Assembly: GCA_021292105.1 (NCBI GenBank)
Contig: CM037874.1
Location: 7,428,678-7,492,677, forward strand
DNA length: 64,000 nt
Direction: 5' to 3'
Source: Anadara kagoshimensis
Lineage: Eukaryota; Mollusca; Bivalvia; Arcoida; Arcidae
Of this stretch, positions 34,010-46,305 are shown in pieces (the first letter of the stretch is position 1; each line of letters begins with the position of its first letter). The position numbers were made by a program, and so were the translations under genes. Under the pieces are notes generated by a model, which saw only the letters and a program-made list of their open reading frames with translations, did no database searches and was not told the DNA's origin.

Positions 34010-34738
34010 TAACTTCAACTAATGTCAAAGTCAAATATATTCATAAACTTTGTAGGATCCTACACACTGATTCTGTTTATGAAGTTTGATGTCTATAGCC
34101 TTTCGGTTCATGAGAATAAGTCATTTTTAGCATTTCAACATACAATGTCACCAGTGACCTTGAACTATGGTCAAAGTTAAATCTATTCGCAAACGTTGTA
34201 GAACTTAACATGCTGATAAAGTATATTCAGTTTGAGGATCCTAAGTCTTTTTGTTCATTAAAAGAAGTCATTTTTAGCATTTTTACACACAAGGTCACTG
34301 TAACCTTGAACTAAGGTCAAGGTCAAATATATTCACAAACTTTGTAGAATTCTACACACTGATTCTATATATGAAGTTTGATGTCTATCGGCCTATCAGT
34401 TTATGAGAAGAAGTCATTTTCAGCATTTTTACATACAAGGTCACTGTGACCTTGAACTATGCTCAAGGTTAAATCCATTCGCAAACTTTGTAGAACTTTA
34501 CATGCTGATTAAGTATATTCAATTTAAAGCTCTTAGGTCTTTTGGTTTATCAGAAGAAGTCACTTTAATCATTTTCCACCTAAGGCCTCATTTTCAGCCA
34601 TTGTGACCTTGAATTCATATCAAGGTTAACGATTTTCGCAAACTTTAATCGTCATTTCTTGTGGATCATTCTAACCAAGTTTCATTAAAATCTGTCAAGC
34701 GGTTCAGGAGAAGAAGTTGTTTAAGTAAAGTTTACGGA

Positions 34739-34770
<32 letters not shown>

Positions 34771-34846
34771 CGGACGCACGCACATACACACGCCGCATCA
34801 TACCATAAGCTCACGCTGGCTTTAGCCAGGTGAGCTAAAAACGGTT
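34010..34846 (+). repeat. R1-related repeat, copy C, alternating ~145-bp units
   Basis: The landmark ATTCRCAAACTTTGTAG (R = A or G) or a close variant occurs at about 34040, 34186, 34331 and 34477, spaced 145-146 bp. Units 1 and 3 resemble each other (CACACTGATTCT) and units 2 and 4 resemble each other (CATGCTGAT), so the array is A-B-A-B. It ends with a (CGCA)n tract at 34737-34785 and a closing hairpin AGCTCAC...GTGAGCT followed by AAAAA, like copy A. Confidence 0.8.
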
Positions 34847-35133
34847 CCAACCCATTTTCAATTCTAAAATCTTGAGTGATCATACAAATTTACTGTAGAA
34901 AATATTACATATTGAGAAGTTTCAGAAGAATTATCATTGATATTGTTTGTCTGAAATTACTTCCAAAAAGGTAGTTTCCACTTGGGAAAATAAAAATGAA
35001 AATTCCCCAATGTTACCAATAAAATTCCCAAATTGATAGTGATATAAGATCAAAATGTTTACAATAAATTACAGCAAATTGTCCAATAATGTCCTGACCC
35101 ACAAATATTCTCATAATAGTTTGCTACCACATA
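34847..35133. other. HGH1 downstream flank
   Basis: AT-rich, no recognised feature. Confidence 0.5.
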
Positions 35134-35139
35134 TTTATT
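35134..35139 (-). terminator. HGH1 polyadenylation signal
   Basis: AATAAA on the minus strand, about 100 bp after the HGH1 stop codon. Confidence 0.6.
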
Positions 35140-35234
35140 TACAAACTTTATTTTCTGAATACTTTCAATAACTGCCCAATTTCCTAATCTCAAAGGAAAT
35201 AGGTTGTAATTAAAAACAAAAAAAAATCACTGTT

Positions 35235-38200
35235 TTATGAACTTTCATTTTCAATTTCTTTTTGTTGTTCTTGTTGTTGCATTTTTAAATCCTCAAAATC
35301 ATGTTTTTTAAACATTTCCTGTAAATTTTCCGGAATCTCAACTTGATCAAGGTTTTCTAAATGTTTTTCTGGTTCATCACCAATAAGAATATCAATCAGA
35401 TTCATCATGGCCGTCTCGTTTGCCACCACGGTCTCCCATTTGTGGTATTCCCGCATATTGACATAAGCATTCTTGTCTTTAACAAATGTTCTTCCCTTTT
35501 TGGTAGTACACAACTGGAACAAACATCAATAGAGAATGAATAAGACCGCAACTGCAATTGGTAGTAAAAGGTCAAAGTTCAAGGTCAAGAAATAACAATT
35601 TGGATAATTAACTCCATTTTAAATGCTATACCTAAATTTAGTCTATCCTATGGTGAAATTTCATGTACAAGTGAAGTCAGCATTAACATAAATGTCCTAA
35701 GTCAAGTGTGGTAAACACTTGTACTATCCAATATCTCTTCCAGGGTTTTTGTGCAAAATTGTTAAAATTGAAAAGAAAAATTTGTTTTGATATTTATAAC
35801 AGAATGCTCAAATTTTTAACCAGGAATGACCATAGATAAGAAATAGATTTACTTCATACAAATATGAAGGGTACCATGTGGTATGTGGTTCTGTGACAAG
35901 ATGGAGGATGACCGAACTGACAAAATGTTAATCCTAAAGGTTACCATAAACCTTTGGCTCTGGTAAATTAAAAGGACCCTAAAACAATGGCCCTTTTAAA
36001 TGAGTGATCTTTATTAAGAGTGGGGGATTTATTGTTTAAAGCCACATCAGCATTATTTAAGCTATTAGCAGTTAATGTCTTTATTAAGAGGTGGCCATGA
36101 TATTGTATTATAAATACCCCATTTGTAGCATCAAGAAAAGCGGAGTATATTTACTTTTAAAATAGCTTCCATCAGCATTTTACGAATATCTGGATCCGGT
36201 TCCCGTTGTTTGTCTGGTGGTAAGTACTGAAGATCATCTGGTAATCTTTCTGTATCGTCATCATCAAATTCCTCTGGACCAGCCAATGGAAGCAGTAGCC
36301 GTGGCAATAAATCTACTTTATCACTTAGCAACCATTCATGATAAGCTGAAATTATAAATTTAAATGAATAAATAATGCAAGCAAAAATATATATTTTATC
36401 AACTAAACATTTAAAGGGCAGTATTTAATACCAGTAATGAGACAATTTTTTTGTCCCTTTAATGGATGGAAAAAGGTAGTATAAACATCGGGGGCCAGTT
36501 GTTCAAAGCTTGATTAGTTTAATCAATTGATTAGTCAAAATAGGAATTTCGTATGATTTCAGATCTGTTGTGAAATTAAAGTTGAAAATGTTGAAGGTAC
36601 TGGTAAATAGAATTCCATCAAACTTAATCATAGTGTTATACAACTATCAATTTGAATGTTAATGTTATTTTTGATTATTTTTTAATGTTTTGTTAATCAT
36701 TAATTAAACTAATCAGGCTTCGAACAACTGGTTCCACATAGAAAATAGGCTTTTGCAAAGTCTACAATGTAACATGCATTGATCAATCCTGGATTGAGAG
36801 GTGTGCGTGTTTAGCAGGGTCACTGGCTCAAATGTGCAATTGAAGTAATACATTAACATACATTTAACTGCACATTAACAGGCAGAGTTAGACAATTATT
36901 TATTGATAATGCCAGCGTAGATATTATTTTTATACATTGTAGTATAAATTGTACTGTCCATACACAATGATATTTTACTGCTAATAGGGTTGTTTATAAT
37001 GTTCTTGTTGGCTTCACATGTAGAGGTCTAAATAATTCACTGATGTGCCACTGACTTTTACCGTAAGGCAGACGATACAAATAATGTAAAAGATGACTGG
37101 TATATCAGGATGCTTTGTCTTTCCCCTTACAAATGGTCCTTATTTCACTTGAAACAAATAGCTGTGACTAAATAAGACTGGCCAGATGAACATCTTCACT
37201 TGTGTGTACTGTAAAGCATGGAATCCACAGCTTTCAGCATTCTGGTTAAAGAGGTTGAAAATGTACTTGTAGTCTTAGATGTTACAGTAGCATTTCATTT
37301 CTGATCATGGGGCCTTGGTGACCTGATCATGGGGCCTTGGTGACCTGATCATGGGGCCTTGGTGACAAAGTGGTTTATGGATCACAGTATCAATCACTAC
37401 ATAGGCTTGAATCCCACTCAGAAAATTTGTAAATATGCTTCCCTATTTTTGGTCAACGCTACCATCCTAGAACTGACCACCTTGATATACATGAAAGAAT
37501 CTTGACTTGGGAATAAAACATGATTATTCCACTCTGCTCTTTCGATTGTAAATTATCGTAATTGTAATTTTACCAGAGTCAAAACAGCAGTTCTTTAATA
37601 TCCCAACAGCTCCAGATCTCCTGATAAAGGATTCTTTAAACTCAATAAAAGGAATTATCTTCTGTATCACGTATTGATCCTTAACCATGATTTCCCTCCG
37701 TATCGCACTGACTTGTGACAAATTTTGTAAAATGGGAGATAAATAATGTAGTTTGGCTTTAGAGTTATAAGAAGTGTTGCACAAAGCATCAACCATTTTT
37801 TTAACACTAACTTTATCCCTGTGATGTAAAACTTGTTCCGCCACTTTTGCCGCACACATTTCTGGTCGTGTCAAGTTTGACAATAGTTCACATGTAGAGT
37901 CTGCCAATTCAAAAGTTGGATCCAATGAATAAGATAACCATGTTATTGCAATATTTGGAAATTTTCCTAAATTTAAAATTTTAAAACAATTTTCTTCGAC
38001 AGCAGCAACATTTATTAAAGTATTATAAGCCAGCTTCTGGATTTTTTCATCTGTATCTTCTGTTAGTGAAATTATTCCTTCTACAAATTTATCACTTGAA
38101 CCAATAAATTTTCTTCCTTCATCTGACCCAGATAAGCTGAAGAAATGTTCAATGGCAATCCCCTTCAAATCACCTCTTGCAGCTGGGTTAAGAAACTCAA

Positions 38201-38240
38201 CAAATTCCTTTTCAAGTAATTCTTTATCTAATTCACTCAT
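35235..38240 (-). CDS. HGH1: HGH1 homologue (armadillo-like eEF2 chaperone), complete, 378 aa
   Basis: Cytosolic armadillo-like protein. Yeast Hgh1 helps fold translation elongation factor eEF2 with the chaperonin TRiC. Minus-strand coding exons: 38240-37574 (667 nt), 36345-36155 (191 nt), 35513-35235 (279 nt); the sum of 1137 nt is 379 codons including the stop. Introns are GT-AG. Exon 1 carries the N-terminal ARM-like helices (KLAYNTLINVAA, LLSNLTRPE) and the HGH1 block ending LKNCCFDS. Exon 2 carries HEWLL and LPLAGPEEF, then the very conserved LPPDKQREPDPDIRKMLMEA. Exon 3 carries YVNMREYHKWE and LIDILIGDEPE, then an acidic/Gln-rich tail. Length is close to other animal HGH1 proteins (about 390 aa). 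Start choice: the first ATG gives MSELDKELLEKEF. A probable 5'UTR exon ends near 39599. It is convergent with DHX37. Confidence 0.95.
36491..36735. mobile_element. MITE in HGH1 intron 1 (family M3)
   Basis: The left end GGCCAGTTGTTCAAAGC then TTGATTAGTTTAAT is answered on the right by ATTAAACTAATCAGG then CTTCGAACAACTGGTTCC, giving imperfect ~30-bp terminal inverted repeats. About 245 bp, non-coding. Confidence 0.75.
37301..37366. repeat. 22-bp tandem triplication at a SINE head
   Basis: Three identical units of CTGATCATGGGGCCTTGGTG plus AC start at 37301, 37323 and 37345. The third runs straight into the tRNA-like SINE head at 37367. Lies in HGH1 intron 1. Confidence 0.9.
37367..37515 (+). 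mobile_element. tRNA-derived SINE
   Basis: Head AAAGTGGTTTATGGATCAC, decayed box B GGCTTGAATCCCACTC, and tail ACCATCCTAGAACTGACCAC and TCTTGACTTGGGA shared with the copy at 8455-8630. Antisense to HGH1 in its first intron. Confidence 0.6.
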
Positions 38241-38285
38241 ATTTTCTTAATTGTCAGCGAGTATGCACATGCAATTATTGGATCA

Positions 38286-39720
38286 CTGAAAACCTGTCAA
38301 AATAAAACAAAAACATGTGTAAGTAAGGTAGCAAGTTATTATACAACTACAAGTATAAAATGTTCCAACTAAATTAACAATCTGGGCTTAATATTGACCC
38401 TACAAATATCCCTATGTTTGTGTGTATTTAGTACAGTTTTGATGTTCATCAAAACAGTTGTTGTAATAATTTCTGTCCTACTATTCCACAAAATGTTGTC
38501 AACAGAAAATAAAATCTACAATGCCACTTATCCTCTCCACTAAACGTTAAGCGACCGGAATATAACTTAACAGTGATAAAAAACTAGTGAAACATGTCCA
38601 TAAAAAATGTAAAAATAGACATTGAGCAATATAGAGGATGAACCAAATTACTGCAATGACATGGAAGTGTAAAAGACAAAATTAAAGAAAAAGGAAAATG
38701 CAGTACCAAACCTAGACTCAACATGGGTCCTACGCATTGCTAGCAAGACGATCTACTACACGAGTTACTTTTCAAGCTTGATTTGTCACATAACAAATGA
38801 CAAAGATACCAGTGTGGCAGACCAGGCTCAATAGGTGTCCGGTAGCTCAGTCAGTAGAGCGTCCCACTTGTATTGTGAAGGTTGACTAATAGACGAACTA
38901 ACATATTGGTCCCAGGGTGGAACCTGGTAGTTTCACATTGAATCAAAAAAAGAATGGAGTAATGTGGCGGATTAAGCGTGATAGGTGTCCAGGTAGCTCA
39001 CTTGGTAGAGCATCCCACTAGTAATGGGATGGTCCCGGGTTCAAGCACCAGTACCAACTTTTACAATTTACAACGAGGGTAAAGAAAGTAAACAACTACA
39101 TGTATTTTCATTGTGACAATTATCATGATTGATAAGTATGGCATCACTACACCATTTACAGATAATGGTAATGGTCTATAACTTGGATATCACTGTATAC
39201 AGTTAAAAGTTGTGTACTGTTTTAAGGCTGGCCAATTTTAGAAAAACTATAAAATTGTTGAATTAATGTGAAATTCTTAAAGTTGGTGTCATTTTACCAA
39301 ATGCCTAAGAAAAGAATGTCAATCTGTCCATCGGTCAATGTACACTTTTTAAGGCACAGACAGATTTTAAGGGGAGATATTTTGTTTTGGGAATTGTTAC
39401 TAATGTAATCACTGGTAATTACAAGTGCCTGTATTGTAAGGAGTTCCATATTATTCAGTAATAAATCACAAGACTGGAATTTATATCTTATCACACGTTT
39501 TCGATATTGAACATGGGTTGGTATAATGATTATTATATCCCACAAACATGACATAAGCGTACCGATCTTAATCTTTTCTTCAAACTAAGTCTGCTTACCT
39601 CTCACACCTGAAACACGTGTGTCAACATTACAAACAGGAAGTGTCTTCAGGTGAAGGTCGATTTCGATCACAAGTTATCTCCCTTGAAGCAAGATTATGG
39701 CGACCGCTTGTTAGCAACCA
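38286..39720 (-). promoter_or_regulatory. HGH1 5'UTR intron and promoter region
   Basis: On the minus strand TTTTGACAG at about 38294 is a good acceptor 54 bp upstream of the HGH1 ATG, and GTGTGAGAG/GTAAGC at about 39599 is a good donor. This implies a non-coding first exon just upstream of 39600 and a 1.3-kb 5'UTR intron. The proposed first exon/promoter contains a palindromic E-box CACGTG at 39614-39619. No TATA box is evident. Transcription start is inferred. Confidence 0.45.
38836..39062 (+). mobile_element. Two tandem tRNA-like SINE heads
   Basis: Two copies in the same orientation, each led by a similar stretch. Copy 1 (about 38838) has GGTAGCTCAGTCAGTAGAGC; copy 2 (about 38992) has GGTAGCTCACTTGGTAGAGC. 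In copy 2, TCCCACTAGTAATGGGA can fold as an anticodon arm with an AGT anticodon, and box B is GGGTTCAAGC. The T arm and acceptor stem do not close properly, so these are SINE heads and not functional tRNA genes. Confidence 0.6.
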
Positions 39721-40454
39721 AAATCAATCAAGGTATTCCTTACGTTTTTAATCCGAAATTTATCTATCTAATGTCATAGAAGTTGGAGAATAAATAGTGG
39801 CTATGCTTAATTATATTAAATATTTATTTTACCCTTAAATAAAGCTAAAAAGAAATTTCCAACACATTTTACGAAACCGGAAATTGCAACTTTGCCTCAG
39901 GTGTGTCCAATAGAAACGGTATATAGAAAATTAGCATATGAAAGGGAATCCGACATACCATTGTTATCATACTTACGAGACAGATTTGTCCACAATGTAT
40001 ATATAAAAGATAATTATCTGTGTTAAGATATAACTGATATAAAGAACTTAAGATCATTTCTTTTGCTTACAGATGTAGCTGGTCCAGAATACAGAATGTA
40101 GGGGAAAAGTTGACATTTGTTTTCTGTTATTTTAATCATTACTATTGGTATGTATATTATTACATTATGTTTAGTAATGTTAAAAATGTTTGAATTGCTG
40201 TCCTTTTTGTGCATTCATTATAAGCAAGTTGCAATCGTTTGATAAATCAGTTTCATAATGAATATTTTGTTAATAATCCTTACTTTTATAGCAGTGTTAA
40301 TAGAAATGACAACCATGCACTTCCAATCGAAACCTGGTCCTAGAGAGAACCAGTTATTATGTCTATTAGTTTAGTTTTACATTTTGCACACATGTACATA
40401 TTAGTATTTCCTTGATGTGATACATGTCTGCTTATGGATATTGTCAAATAATGA
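39721..40454. other. Intergenic sequence upstream of HGH1
   Basis: AT-rich with no supported gene. Short ORFs on the minus strand (39869-40214) show no recognisable protein features. Confidence 0.5.
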
Positions 40455-40700
40455 AGTTGAAATGTGGTTCGATCGCCGCTATCATGTGATCAATACCGCT
40501 TATGTTTGTGCGAAAGGTTTTAGAAAACGTCAACGTCACAAATTCCCGAAATGACGTCATTCTCACAGGAAAATGCCATCTTATGCGATTACATATCTAT
40601 TGGAAATAAGTGTTCCGCATAAATGTTACAGGATATCACGTAGTACAGCAGCGAACCCCAATGAAGTTCTTATCATGCCCCTTGTAAGAGAAATCAATTT
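40455..40700 (+). repeat. Dispersed repeat E, longest copy
   Basis: Contains ATCATGTGATCAATACCGC, TTATGTTTGTGCGAAA, AACGTCAACGTCACAAATTC and CGAAATGACGTCATT. It includes a CRE-like TGACGTCA. Reverse or partial copies lie at 12885, 42225, 52670 and 53065. An overlapping 65-codon ORF (40573-40770) is not convincing as a gene. Confidence 0.6.
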
Positions 40701-40860
40701 TTTTTATTACACCACCTATTCTGTTTGTGGCGGCATTGATTGTATTATACATCTCTTTTCTTGTAACTGAAGCATTTTTACTATTTGGTGTCTGCATTAA
40801 TCTGCATTAAAGACTAATTCAACAGCTCACAATTCTTATTAATTAATTGAACAATCTTTA

Positions 40861-41450
40861 TACCATTGATCTAGCAGTTCACCTATCTTACTGCTGGATG
40901 TAAGCTGAAATCAATATACCATTGATCCAGCAGTTCACCGTTCTTACTGCTGGATGTAAGCTGAAATCAATATACCATTGATCCAGCAGTTCTCCGTTCT
41001 TACTGCTGGGTGTCAGCTGAAATCTGTACACCATTGATCTAGCAGCTCACCTTTCCTACTGCTTGGTGTCAGCTGAAATTAGCACACCATTGTTCCAGCA
41101 ATTCACCTTATTTACTGCTGGTTGCCAGCTTTAAACAGTACACCATTGATCCAGCAGTTCACCTTTCTTACAGCTTGGTGTCAGCTTTAATCAGTACACC
41201 ATTGATCCAGCAGTTCACCTTTTTACTGCTACATGTATACCATTGATCCAGCAGTTCACCTTTCTTACTGCTGCATGTCAGATTTAATCAGTACACCAAT
41301 GTCAATGATCCAGCAGTTCACCTTTCTTACTGCTGCATGTCAGATTTAATCAGTACACCAATGTCAATGATCCAGCATTTCACCTTTCTTACTGCTGCAT
41401 GGCAGATTTAATCAGTACACCAATGTCAATGATCCAGCAGTTCATCTTTA
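40861..41450. repeat. ~57-bp minisatellite, about ten diverged copies
   Basis: Units contain CCATTGATCCAGCAGTTCAC, then CTTTCTTACTGCTGSATGT (S = G or C). Unit length varies and one short unit lies near 41225. Divergence is higher than in the arrays at 17 and 26 kb, so it is older. The last units overlap a minus-strand ORF (41389-41658) that I do not accept as a gene. Confidence 0.9.
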
Positions 41451-41659
41451 CTACGGCTGAGTGATATCCAGCACACAGCAGGTATTTTTTATGTTCAGCA
41501 ATATTTTTTGCACCAGCATTAATTAGTATACCAATGGCAACAGAACCCATAATTCTAATTCGCTGGGATGATGAAAGATGTTTTCCATCCAAGATGATGG
41601 CAATATTATAAAGATTGGAAAGGATTTTATTTTTAATGCAGCAGTTTTGATAGATCATT

Positions 41660-43192
41660 TGGTAGAACTATAGTGTGAGGGATTGTAGATTCAAGTCCTA
41701 ATATGACATAAGCATTTTTCCCTCATCTGTTAAATATATACATGTATTTATACAAGAACCTGCAAATTGTGTATCAATTATGCTGGTATTTACTGTTGTT
41801 TATATATCCACATATGGTAACTTTCCCACAGATATCAATTATGTATGTGTATAGTTACATCTTATACAACAGAAGATGATACAATTAGCATGGTTAATAA
41901 TTAATGTGTGACTACAACCTTTGACATTACAAACCAATATATCTTACTACAGAATCTTCAATTAATCTTCAGGGATTTTTCTGACTATTCTTGTAAAAAT
42001 ACCTTGATTACAAATAAGGTTTGCCCACTTAACACGTAATAACAGCTAAGTTTGTGCAAAATAATTACATTACAACAGCTTATACTTTATAACATTAAAA
42101 TTGGTTATCATGAAGATGGCCATCAGAAAGTGTTGAATGTATTTTCAACACAATGGATATGGAATGATATCAGTTTCCATTTTCCTGTACAAACAACATT
42201 ATTCTTGGAATTCACAACATAACCATTTTTCAAATGTCCCACACAAATATTAAGTGGTATTAATCACATGATACAGCCGCAAAACCCCATAGGGAAATTG
42301 ATTGACCAAACAGAAAAATTGGTTGACATGTATCAATTTGAAATTCCCATTATACATGTATTTTGGACACTTTTGGTACCTTTTTTCTGTAGCAGAGTTT
42401 CGTTGATCTACAGATACCATCTCTTTCTTTTTCCATTTGTATGTAATCTAGTGTTGACAGTGATCATATAGTCACAAGTGACATCCCTTAACCATCTTTT
42501 ATGGGGACATGGGGAAGTCAAACAATGATGGGAATCAATGTGTCCTATTACCATGAATCATTTACCATGGAATAGTATGTTTTTATTGATTACCAATAAT
42601 CAGGTAAATTATTGATTTTTCATTTCAGTTGTTAAATACACTTTATTTCTTTAATGGAGCAGTTTATTGTTTCATGGCGAGTCGGTGACAAACTAGATGA
42701 ACATCTCCAATAAAATCAGGAATTGTAACCTTTTTTATTCACATAATTTGTTAGTCATAATGATTTCAGTCCAATAACAAACATTATTGTTCAGAATTAT
42801 TTATGCAAAAGATGACATCAAAATGCTATTAAAATAGTGAAACATTTAAACATTTTAAATTTTATTGAATTATATCATTTTTCTAAACCAATGTATGAAC
42901 TATTAAAAAACTTCTTAAATTTCTATTGAAATTGAAAAAAATATAAATGTTAATCGATCAACCTGTAGAATACACATTTCAAACACATTTTGAAGATAAA
43001 GCATTATGTTGTCAGCAAGAAGTAAAGATTTAGTTTTTGTAACACTACTTTAACAGATTACTGTCAATAAAGTGAGGCAAAAAACTTTTAAATTTAGATT
43101 TTACAAATATTATCTAGTTCTTTACAGTTTCAAAGTCCATAGAATTGCTGTCTTTATTTATAAATTTCAATCAATTTAAGGGTTATAATTTA
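41660..43192. other. Intergenic sequence left of the Crypton element
   Basis: AT-rich. A reverse fragment of repeat E lies at about 42225-42290 (TTAATCACATGATACAGCC). Otherwise nothing recognised. Confidence 0.55.
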
Positions 43193-43359
43193 GGAGATAA
43201 CTGTCTTGTATTTGAAGAGTTCCGACCGTAAAACGTGGATTTTACTGTCGCAAATTGAGGTCTACCTGGCGACGCTTGCGGAGCCAGGTAACCGGTATTT
43301 GCGACAGTAAAATCCACGTTTTACGGTCGGAACTCTTCAAATACAAGACAGTTATCTCC
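43193..43359. repeat. Perfect 63-bp-arm hairpin at the 3' side of the Crypton
   Basis: Arms 43193-43255 and 43297-43359 are exact reverse complements over 63 bp, with a smaller stem inside the loop (TACCTGGC/GCCAGGTA). Each arm contains one near-palindromic site (43222-43250 and 43302-43330): arms CGACCGTAAAA and TTTTACTGTCG around the spacer CGTGGA. The same site, with one spacer change, lies at 46678-46710 on the other side of the recombinase gene. The hairpin lies 312 bp after the recombinase stop codon. Confidence 0.95.
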
Positions 43360-43520
43360 ATTCTAATGCAAATCAAATTTAAATCGATTTGGTATTGAAG
43401 GAAATCACCACTGAGTATTTTTAATGCGAGACGCATCACTAATTTATAAAGTAGATCATATTGTTACGCAAAGAAAAATAGTTCTGTTATTAAAACACGA
43501 AGATCAAGTGATATGATAAT

Positions 43521-43526
43521 TTTATT
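43521..43526 (-). terminator. Polyadenylation signal of the Crypton gene
   Basis: AATAAA on the minus strand, about 145 bp after the recombinase stop codon and before the hairpin. Confidence 0.5.
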
Positions 43527-43670
43527 GTTTGAAGTATATTACAGATTAAAAATAAACTTCTGTAAATTGTTAAAAATATCGTTTTTGTTAGCAATTACGA
43601 AACCTTGATAATGTTTCAATATTACGTCACAGATGATGTCAGATCATGCAATATGTAGGTCAGTTCGTAT

Positions 43671-45650
43671 TTACTGTTGTCCGAGGTGGTAGTTGAATAC
43701 TTGCACACTGGAATTATGAATTTCAAATTGTTTTTGATATGAGACGGAGAGATTTGACATGTTGGGGATTCTTAATTGTTGGTTACTTAAAAAACTGGGA
43801 GCAAATGAGGGACAAGGCTGGGGAGGAAAATGGGTAAGTCCTTTATTAAATGCTTCTGGTCCAATATAGGGTTGAATCTGCAATGTACTTTCACTCTGGA
43901 GGCTTTTACCACTTAAAATACCAGAGTATGAACGCTTCTGTTTGTCAGAAGAATCGGCATTATAAGAATCTAGACTTGCCTCGCATTTATGGCCAGTAAT
44001 TTTCATTATTTCACGGTTTGGGACACCAGCATGTGCAAGAATTTTCACTGTACTTGCCCTTACAGAATGGTTTGTGTACACCCTACTCAACTTTGCAGCT
44101 TTTGATATTTCTTTCATGAATCCAGTGATAGTTTTTTCTCCAACTGGTCTGCTTGTGTACCAGATGGTGTCAGTTTCTTTAACTCTAGGGCGGGGTTGCT
44201 GGAAGAGAAAGTTTGATCCAGGATTTCTTTTTTGTATGTACGTCTTAAATGCCAATACAGGGCAATCTTTTTCACCTGTTGCATACATTCTAGGCTTTGT
44301 TTCAAAAGCCTTATCACTAAGATCACCCTGGTGATTTTTAGTTGTTTCACTAGAAATAATTTCTACATACTCAATGCCAAAATCATCAGTTTTAGTCTGA
44401 AATGTAGTATGAGTGAAACTCCTCAGGTTTTCCCTACCCCTTCTACCCAAGTGTAAAACAAGGGAAAACCAGACCTTATACTGTAAAGATTTGGCAGAAT
44501 CAATTGACAAAATTTCAGAACTTCTAAGTTTTTCCATGTCACCTTCAGTTATAGGGGGATAATGTGTAGTTTTGTCTAAACCTTCTGCTTGGATTTTTTT
44601 CAACATAGAACTAAACATTTGATTAGACAGGTGAAAGTCAGAATCAGTCAATATATTAAATTTCTTGTTGTGAGGTGGCAATGAAAGGTGTCTTTTAATG
44701 GCTGCACGGATTCCAACATAGGTGCTTTTTGCATACAATTTCCCATCTGCATTGCGCACTACAGAATAAAATTGCTTCAAGGTTTTGTCCAGTACAGGCA
44801 CAGGTAGGTCTTCAAATTTGGTAGACATCTTTCTGGCAGTCAAATATTCTATGAAAAAATGGAGTGATTTTGATTAGACAGTTTTCAAAGATTCAAGTTT
44901 ATTAAATAAATTTTATAAACATAATGATGATTATACTAGTTTGAAAATTTCAAAAATTGAAATTGAATGAAATCAGAAATCTATTTTCATTATTATTACT
45001 ATTATTAAACATGTTTATTTCAAGTTAAGTTTTTATTTACAACATATGCCTAGTTATTTGATTGATTTTTTCTTTCTGTAATCAAGTAAATTTATAACAT
45101 TTTTTTCTTTTTAACAGATTCAATGATTGTTTTTAAATAGAAAAAGTTCAGTGGCTTGTCATAGAACTTTTAAAAATACATTTGAAGATAATAGCTGAAA
45201 TTATAATATTTCAAGAAAAATCAAGAGTAGAATTAAATTAGATTTTCAATAAACTAATACTTTGTTAAAACACAACTTCATTAATCTACAAATTTACAGA
45301 TTTTAATACATAAATAAGGAAAACACACCTGTAAAAACATTCACACCATATTTTGTCATCTTTTTAGTCCCTTTACTTTTTGAACCCTCAATAATGTCCT
45401 CCCTTTCCTGTCCTGTTAACTCTGGAAACCTTGCATTTTGACCAGGACTGCATGGTTCAAAAGGGGCATATCCACCATTCTCAGATTCAACAGACATGTT
45501 TTCTTCAATGCTATAATTTACATCCTCAATAACAGCAGTAGCAGCAATTAGATCATCATCTGAACATGCATTTGTCTCATCCATTGAAAATTCCTCATCT
45601 AGAAATGAGTGAAACATATTTACTATACCTTTATAACATAAATACACAGT

Positions 45651-45691
<41 letters not shown>

Positions 45692-45779
45692 AAATCCATT
45701 GATTTATTTACTTGCTACAAGGTTAATAAGTAGAGGACCGTAACTCCCAAAAATATGTGTGGCCACTATTTTTTGTTCT

Positions 45780-45816
<37 letters not shown>

Positions 45817-46271
45817 TATTTTATTACTGTTATAACTTGTTATCAAAATAGTAGGGCATCATCTCCAGGGGTGAAGCTTAAATATTTTGAGTTAGGGGCC
45901 CAGCTCACTTCAGAAAAGAAGTTGTAGTAGTAACAAATAGCTAAAATGTGTTAACATTAAGGTGTCTAGACTGATTTTTATTAGCCATGGGCTACTGGGC
46001 TCCTGCTAATCTCCATCCCTGATCCCTGTGCCTATATAGAATGTGATGAAATGTGTGAATGAGAGTTATCTCCCTTTGATTGTTTATGTCCCTCGAGGAC
46101 CCATGGTTAGGTTATTATTATTATAGTTATTATCATTATTCCACATTATGCAATTTATAGCACATAGTTCTCAGAAAATGATGGATTTATTAGTATTCAG
46201 TTCATCTCTCTCTCTCTCCTCTCTCTTTCTTTGTCTCTCTCTCTTTCTTTGCCTCTCTCTCTCTTTCTTTG

Positions 46272-46305
<34 letters not shown>

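Noticed and set aside
37667-37855. 62-codon minus-strand ORF inside HGH1 exon 1
   Set aside because: Out-of-frame shadow of the HGH1 coding frame.
38991-39062. tRNA-Thr(AGT) gene
   Set aside because: D-arm and anticodon arm can be drawn, but the T arm and acceptor stem do not pair, and a sister copy lies 155 bp upstream. It fits a tRNA-derived SINE head.
41389-41658. 89-codon minus-strand ORF with a faint ankyrin-like look
   Set aside because: Its N-terminal part is unremarkable and its C-terminal part is a minisatellite unit. Unit length is not a multiple of three and no splice-supported extension was found.
44074-44456. Plus-strand and alternative-frame ORFs over the recombinase exon
   Set aside because: They are shadows of the 390-codon minus-strand frame that carries the catalytic motifs.
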